From NCBI GenBank assembly GCA_937894055.1, contig CALDHQ010000634.1:1-7120 (forward strand): a DNA stretch of 7,120 nt, in the 5' to 3' direction. A program made the position numbers and the translations under genes. Source of the stretch: an uncultured Polymorphobacter sp. Its GTDB lineage: Bacteria; Pseudomonadota; Alphaproteobacteria; Sphingomonadales; Sphingomonadaceae. Under the pieces are notes generated by a model. That model saw nothing but the letters and a program-made list of their open reading frames with translations, searched no databases and was not told the DNA's origin. Positions 6,451 through 7,120 of the stretch are shown one piece after another. The stretch's first letter is position 1. Each line of letters opens with the position of its first letter.

Positions 6451-6591
6451 GTGCTGAACGACGAGCAGCTGCACAACGTGGAGCAGTGGAAGAAGGACAT
6501 CGCCGAACTGGCCAAATGCCCAAATGTCACGATGAAACTGGGCGGTCTGGGGATGGTGTCGGTCGGCTTCGATTTCCACGAACGCGCCGTA
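6451..6591 (+). pseudogene. Amidohydrolase (TIM-barrel metal-dependent hydrolase) gene fragment
   Basis: On the plus strand about 47 codons read VLNDEQLHNVEQWKKDIAEL, then AKCPNVTMKLGGLGM, then VSVGFDFHERAV. The block W-DIxxLAxCPNVxxKLGGLGM followed by GFxxHER is typical of the amidohydrolase-2 family (the 2-pyrone-4,6-dicarboxylate/lactonase-like group). No start, stop or complete metal-binding set is present. The strand is opposite to the flagellar genes. The last 24 bases (6568-6591) can equally be read on the minus strand as the end of an S1 domain piece. Confidence 0.7.
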
Positions 6592-6630
6592 CGGCAGAAT
6601 GTTGACGACCTTGCCGCGCACGATCGTCGG
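6568..6630 (-). pseudogene. S1 RNA-binding domain fragment
   Basis: The minus-strand frame reads PTIVRGKVVNILPYGAFVEI, the hallmark first strands of an S1 domain (GxVVxIxxFGAFVEI, as in ribosomal protein S1, polynucleotide phosphorylase and RNase E/G relatives). The expected continuation (PGVEGLVHVSE) is absent; after 6568 the frame becomes antisense of an amidohydrolase. Only about 20 of some 70 residues of the domain are present, so the parent gene cannot be named. Confidence 0.7.
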
Positions 6631-6690
6631 CGCGGAACTGCCGTAATAGAAGCCGTGCGGGACATCGCCCATGCCGGCGGTCATGTCGAC
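6628..6690 (-). other. Unassigned piece between the PAS and S1 fragments
   Basis: Twenty-one in-frame codons read VDMTAGMGDVPHGFYYGSS. They do not continue the PAS repeat, which should go on as EIWIQASYNP, and they do not look like the sequence before an S1 domain. The opposite strand is also open here (EAVRDIAHAGGHVDAAAL), so the coding strand is uncertain. I cannot assign it. Confidence 0.3.
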
Positions 6691-7120
6691 GCGGCCGCCC
6701 TTGCCGAAGCGCTTGTACTCGGCCTGCTGGAATTTGCCGGCATTCAGGTCGGCCCAGAATGTGGCGTACTCGCCCGACGACGCGTACGACGGATCGACGA
6801 ACATGCGATGGTGCTGCCCGCGGATCTCTTCGAGCCGGTAGCCGAGCGCGTTCAGGAAGTTGTCGTTCGCCGTGAGGACAACCCCGCTGGAGTCGAACTC
6901 GATCACGGCCTGGGCCTTGTTGATCGCGGCCAGCTGCCCTTCGGCATTGGCCGCGGCCAGCTTCTGGGCGGTGATGTCGGAGGCGTATTTGACCACTTTG
7001 AACGGGCGGCCGTTCATATCCATGATCGGGTTGTAGCTGGCCTGAATCCAGATTTCGCGGCCGCCCTTGGCGATGCGCTTGTACTGCCCGGCGTCGTATT
7101 CGCCGCGGCCCAGCTTGTCC
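6691..7120 (-). CDS. Tandem-PAS sensory protein, probably a methyl-accepting chemotaxis protein (internal fragment)
   Basis: About 143 codons, open at the right edge. The first visible part is the end of one PAS/PAC repeat (GEYDAGQYKRIAKGGREIWI, QASYNPIMDMNGRPFKVVK, YASDIT). A connecting helix (AANAEGQLAAINKAQAV) leads to a second PAS repeat: IEFDSSGVVLTANDNFLNAL, GYRLEEIRGQHHRMFVDPSY, then FWADLNAGKFQQAEYKRFGKGGR. The repeat stops there, exactly where the first repeat continues with EIWIQASYNP. This architecture is typical of soluble or membrane MCPs with tandem PAS modules that bind haem, FAD or small ligands and signal through CheA/CheW; PAS-containing kinases or cyclases remain possible because the output domain is not seen. 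A chemotaxis receptor would fit a motile organism, but its adjacency to fliG here is probably artificial. Confidence 0.85.

Larger units (their letters stand above)
4876..7120 (-). other. Continuous chimeric open frame from tandem PAS through gene fragments to fliG
   Basis: One minus-strand frame stays open from the right edge (complete codons from 7119) to the fliG stop at 4876-4878, about 748 codons. The first ATG inside the window, at 7023, lies inside a PAS domain and is not a real start. Read in order, the frame gives a tandem PAS region, an S1 piece, antisense of an amidohydrolase, an unassigned piece, an EamA-like piece, another unassigned piece, an SPFH piece, antisense of an LptG-like piece, a RadC-like piece and two thirds of FliG. 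None of the middle pieces is a complete domain. An automatic gene caller would report one large protein here. I judge that it is not a real protein as written and have annotated the pieces separately. Confidence 0.75.

Noticed and set aside
4876..7023. A new multidomain protein linking PAS sensing, RNA binding, membrane scaffold and FliG
   Set aside because: Apart from PAS and the FliG C-terminal part, none of the domains is complete; two of the segments only make sense on the opposite strand, and the FliG part lacks its FliF-binding domain. A chimeric origin explains all this more simply.

Overview
The window reads as GC-rich proteobacterial DNA, probably from an alphaproteobacterium. A sphingomonad-like source is my guess, based on the short, divergent, Ala/Pro-rich flagellar proteins; it is not proven. 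Every convincing gene at the left is on the minus strand, so the transcript reads from right to left.

Positions 1 to about 5500 hold a compact flagellar operon in the classical order fliG-fliH-fliI-fliJ-fliK-fliL-fliM. The neighbours overlap or are separated by about 10 bases, several with Shine-Dalgarno sequences about 8 bases from the start, which points to translational coupling. Together they encode the C-ring switch (FliG, FliM), the cytoplasmic ATPase complex of the flagellar type III export apparatus (FliH, FliI, FliJ), the hook-length ruler (FliK) and the stator-associated membrane protein FliL. FliM runs off the left edge. FliG is cut: only its middle and C-terminal domains remain.

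Positions of about 5500 to 6690 are a mosaic. Within 1.2 kb I can read short pieces of at least six unrelated genes: RadC-like, LptG/LptF-permease-like (plus strand), SPFH/band 7, EamA transporter-like, an amidohydrolase (plus strand) and an S1 RNA-binding domain. Between them lie stretches that look coding but that I cannot name. None of these pieces is a complete domain.

Positions of about 6690 to 7120 hold part of a tandem-PAS sensory protein, probably a methyl-accepting chemotaxis protein. It is open at the right edge and breaks off inside its last visible PAS repeat.

The minus-strand pieces share one uninterrupted reading frame from the right edge to the fliG stop, and the plus-strand pieces are phase-aligned to it. 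One junction lets about 24 bases be read as either neighbour. The simplest explanation is a chimeric assembly in which short fragments were joined through short overlaps. A real rearrangement or fusion is possible but much less likely. I see no RNA genes, CRISPR array, insertion sequence, integrase or attachment site. I found no convincing new biological system; the mosaic is the one thing that needs checking.
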